A stretch of DNA of 64,000 nucleotides from Eudorina sp. 2006-703-Eu-15 (lineage: Eukaryota; Chlorophyta; Chlorophyceae; Chlamydomonadales; Volvocaceae). The translations under genes were made by a program, and so were the position numbers. Location of the stretch: positions 903,479 to 967,478 of the forward strand of contig BDSI01000043.1 of assembly GCA_003117195.1 (NCBI GenBank). The letters are read 5' to 3'. Shown one piece after another: positions 61,301 to 64,000 of the stretch (its first letter is position 1; each line of letters starts with the position of its first letter). The notes beneath the pieces were generated by a model. That model did no database searches and was not told where the DNA came from. It worked only from the letters and a program-made list of their open reading frames with translations.

Positions 61301-62816
61301 TACGACGGTGGAGCTCACGGCCTCCGCAATCGGCGCCGCCGCCACCGGCTTCAACGCCGGCTTGACGACCGCAAGACTGGCATCGCCGGCGGCGGCGGTG
61401 ACGGCTCCAGCAGCGCCGTCGCCGCCGCCATGACCATCCTGCCGGCGACGACATCTGTTTGGCGAGCAGCGGCGCCGCCGGCCGGCCCGCAAAGACACTC
61501 ATGGCGCGCAGCTTGTTGCCGAGGCTGCTCATGAAGGGCTGTACGGTGCCGTACTCCGGATCCAGGTTACCCAGTCGGAGGAAGAGGTGGGGGTTTGAAG
61601 TGCTTGTCATGATGACACGAGAGGGCTCCAGGGGACCGCCAGCGATGGAAGGATTCTGGAGGGGGTCGGGGCGAGGCAGGGTGGGTTGGGGCGAGGCAGG
61701 GTGGGGGCGGGTTAGGGGCGGTAGGGTTGGGACAGGGCGGGGTTGATAAGAGGCGGGGCGGCAGCAGGCGCAGTGAAAGGACCTGTCCCTATGGCCTGCA
61801 GGGCTTCCCGGCGGTTTTTCTCCGCTTCGACACACCCGCCCATCCTCCCTCCGCGTGTGTTTTTTCCTTACCTGCGCGTGCAGGTAGGCGATCCCCTCTG
61901 CGATGCCCTGCGCGATCTGCGCCTTGGTCAGCAGCGGCAGCGGCACCGTCTCGTTCTCCAGCATCCAGTCCAGGCTGGCGAACTCGTGCCACTGCCGTAC
62001 GATTACGGGCACCTTGCCGCCCCCCTCCAGCAGCCCGGGCCACTCCCACACGATACCCATCACGGGGCACATGCGGGGGTGCTGCAGCCGCACCGCGCGC
62101 GCACACCAGTGCTGCACAGACAGACAGACGGACAGACAGACAGTTATACAAACAGACAGGCAGACAGACAGACGGATGGACGAACGGGCGCATTAGGACA
62201 GGCAGCAGCAGAGGGTTCGGAGGACGAAATCAGGAAGGACCGTTTAGACGAGGAACGAACTACACACACAGACACACACACGGCCGAGTCGTCCCAACCG
62301 CCCTGGTCTGTACGACTTCTCTGACGTCAATCAAGACAACGAGAACCGCAACAGAGCACCAAACCGATAACCGCCATGTCTAACCCCTCTCCCCTTGTGG
62401 TCAGAGACGCCGCCTGGAGGGCCCTTCCTCACACCGCCCCACCCTCCACCGGCCCACCACCACCCCCAGATCCCTCCTCACGCGCACCTAAGAGTTGGCG
62501 ACGCGACCGCTGCAGGAGGAAGCCGTTGCCAGAGTGGCCAGGGAGCGGACGCCGGCGGGGGCCGGTCACGGGGCTGCTCATGTCGGCTGCCCCGTGGAGG
62601 TGCTCTGCAGCGCCGGCTCCGACTGCTTGCGTGAGAACCACTCCGAGGTGGGTTTGCGGCTCACGGGGCCCTCGGACACCGTGTCCGGACGCGCGCCCCC
62701 GTCATCATGAGCGGTGAGGGGCTGTCCTCCGGGCCGGGGCCGCCCCGCCCTTGGCGACCTCCGCCACCGAGGTACCCGTGTAGGACCGCCGGCTCTTGGG
62801 GTGCACAGACGGTTCA
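58304..62816 (-). pseudogene. Second guanylyl cyclase copy, several frameshifts
   Basis: Exons (minus, 5' to 3'): 62816-62488, 62111-61872, 61655-60460, 59938-59878, 59417-59340, 59089-58979, 58688-58304. The small exons are intact: GVRAPHLAASDDLIYEIFPPK, VARALQAGE...IFFSDV with a proper GTGGGT donor (AT in copy 1), and VGYTDLCSQLQPGEV. VETVGDAYL and RRYCLFGDAVNTAARM are also kept, with one Ser-to-Arg change (AAVRAAN). Exons 1-3 carry many single-base losses, so the kinase homology domain is broken in several places. The last exon loses one C in the run at 58347-58350, shifting frame after QWQEG. Either a decaying copy or poorly corrected sequence. Confidence 0.7.
60360..60440 (+). repeat. 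GAACCCACCCGACAGAG repeat, copy 2
   Basis: Counterpart of 19755-19856, with fewer units and a rearranged CGTCGAGCC variant in the middle. Confidence 0.75.
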
Positions 62817-62874
62817 CTGCGGGTTACCCAGAGACCCCAGGTGGTAGGTGGGCCCGGGGATCACCAGGTGCAGG

Positions 62875-63208
62875 TGCATGTGTAGGTGCATGAGCGGGTG
62901 CATGAGCGGTGCATGAGCGGGTGCATGAGCAGGTGCATGAGCATGAGCAGGGCATGAGCAAGTGCATGAGCAGTTGCATGAGCATGAGCATGTGCAAGTG
63001 CATGAGCAGGTGCATGAGCAGTTGCATGAGCAGGTGCATGAGCGGTGCATGAGCAGGTGCATGAGCATGAGCATGAGCAAGTGCATGAGCAGTTGCATGA
63101 GCATGAGCATGTGCAAGTGCATGAGCAGCATGAGCAGGTGCATGAGCAGGTGCATGAGCGGGTGCATGAGCGTGTGCATGAGCAGTTGCATGAGCAAGTG
63201 CATGAGCC
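62875..63208 (+). repeat. GCATGAGCAGGT minisatellite, copy 2
   Basis: Counterpart of 22305-22640, with several one-base losses (GAGCGGTGC for GAGCGGGTGC) and one shortened unit. Confidence 0.9.
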
Positions 63209-64000
63209 CAGCTCCACGGACCGCTGGATACGCACTCCAGAGCACACTCGTTCGGGCAATCCCGTCCGATGTGCACGAGCAGACCGGTGGGCCCCGGTTT
63301 AGCAAGCGCAGCCTCTACAAAGCGGGCAATGGCTGCATAGCGCTGGAGCTCGCGTACTGGTGCCTGCCGGCGGGATGAGAACGATCTCCGCGAACCGTAC
63401 CGTCTTCAACGGCGGCAGACTGGTGATCCCAGGCGGCGTGCGGCTCCTTCCCCAGGAGGCAGCTGTACCGGTAGAATTCCAAGTCAAGAACATCCACAAG
63501 GTCCTGCCAACACCGTGGGAATCAAAGGCCTTCCCGTCGGCCTCACCTACGCGGAGCAGCCTCCTTCCTGGCACAGGTGTACAGCACCCAGGACCAGCCC
63601 CGCAGCCCACTGGAGTTCAGCCGACTCACGGCCACGATCATGGCTGACACCTGGCATGTCCTGCTAGACCCGTCAAGCCCCAGCCTGCCGGGCACGCTGG
63701 AATACGAGTTTGGCCGTAGCAAGGACAAACATCACTGCGTGGGCGTACTCACCACTCTCAAGCGGCCACCCACCCCGGGAGACGGCGCCCTTCATCATGC
63801 CGTGCAAACCCCGGCACGGACGGAACTTCTGCGCCAACGGTGCAGCATCAGCCAGCAGCCGCCAGCCCTAACGATCCCCGCGAGTGCAGCTGGCGCCGGG
63901 GCCGCCCAGCAACCTGGCACTGGAGGCGCCGCGATGTCCTGGGCTGAACGGGTCCGTGGCATAAGACCACACGCAGCAACTGGGGAGCCCAGCAGCACAC
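63209..64000 (+). pseudogene. LINE ORF1 start, copy 2, cut by window end
   Basis: Matches 22640-23436. It keeps ISANRTVFNGGRLVIPGG and the same frame change near VLPTP that copy 1 has. Extra losses (one G in CTCGCGTACTGG, one G in ACGCGGAGCAGCC, one C near 63808) break it further. The shared frame change shows the element was already defective before the duplication. Confidence 0.75.

Overview
The window looks like nuclear DNA of a GC-rich green alga, most likely a volvocine or other Chlamydomonadales species. The reasons are intron-rich genes with short GT-AG exons, a plant-type chromomethylase, a guanylyl cyclase with a kinase homology domain, an L1-type LINE, a tandem MYND-finger protein and abundant GC-rich minisatellites. 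No ribosomal RNA, tRNA, CRISPR or bacterial operon structure was seen.

Layout. (1) 1-12113, plus strand: a DNA cytosine-5 methyltransferase of chromomethylase type, entered mid-gene, with 17 exons traced from the chromodomain to motif X and an acidic tail. (2) 12114-17719: mostly non-coding spacer with a long CA tract. (3) 17720-22243, minus strand: a class III nucleotide cyclase with guanylate-type residues behind a kinase-like domain that lacks HRD and DFG. Its 5' exons are not found. Upstream lie a minisatellite and an L1 LINE (about 22645-27065) that ends abruptly. (4) 27066-33000: an AT-richer island with several unrecognised genes and, at 27697-30727, a segment bounded by 114-bp inverted repeats made of nested palindromes, with 168-170 bp tandem arrays of 36-76 bp palindromes inside each end. 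It appears to split an RG-repeat gene. (5) 33287-37247, plus strand: a helical protein ending in two MYND zinc fingers. (6) 38408-40213, minus strand: an HNH-endonuclease-like gene. (7) 40214-45940: repeats, small unrecognised ORFs and a near-perfect hairpin. (8) 45941-64000: a second direct copy of 4460-23436, carrying a 5'-truncated methyltransferase, the same spacer, a second cyclase and the start of the LINE.

The spacing fits a tandem duplication with a unit of about 41.5 kb that continues past the window, or an assembly duplication. The two copies carry different one-base length changes in homopolymers, so neither copy of either gene is intact across all exons. In several places one copy restores both exon phase and a conserved motif that the other lacks. 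This suggests base errors, recent decay, or both.

The methyltransferase would act on chromatin and the cyclase in cyclic-nucleotide signalling; nothing shows that the neighbouring genes work together. The best candidate for something undescribed is the palindrome-bounded 3-kb segment at 27697-30727.
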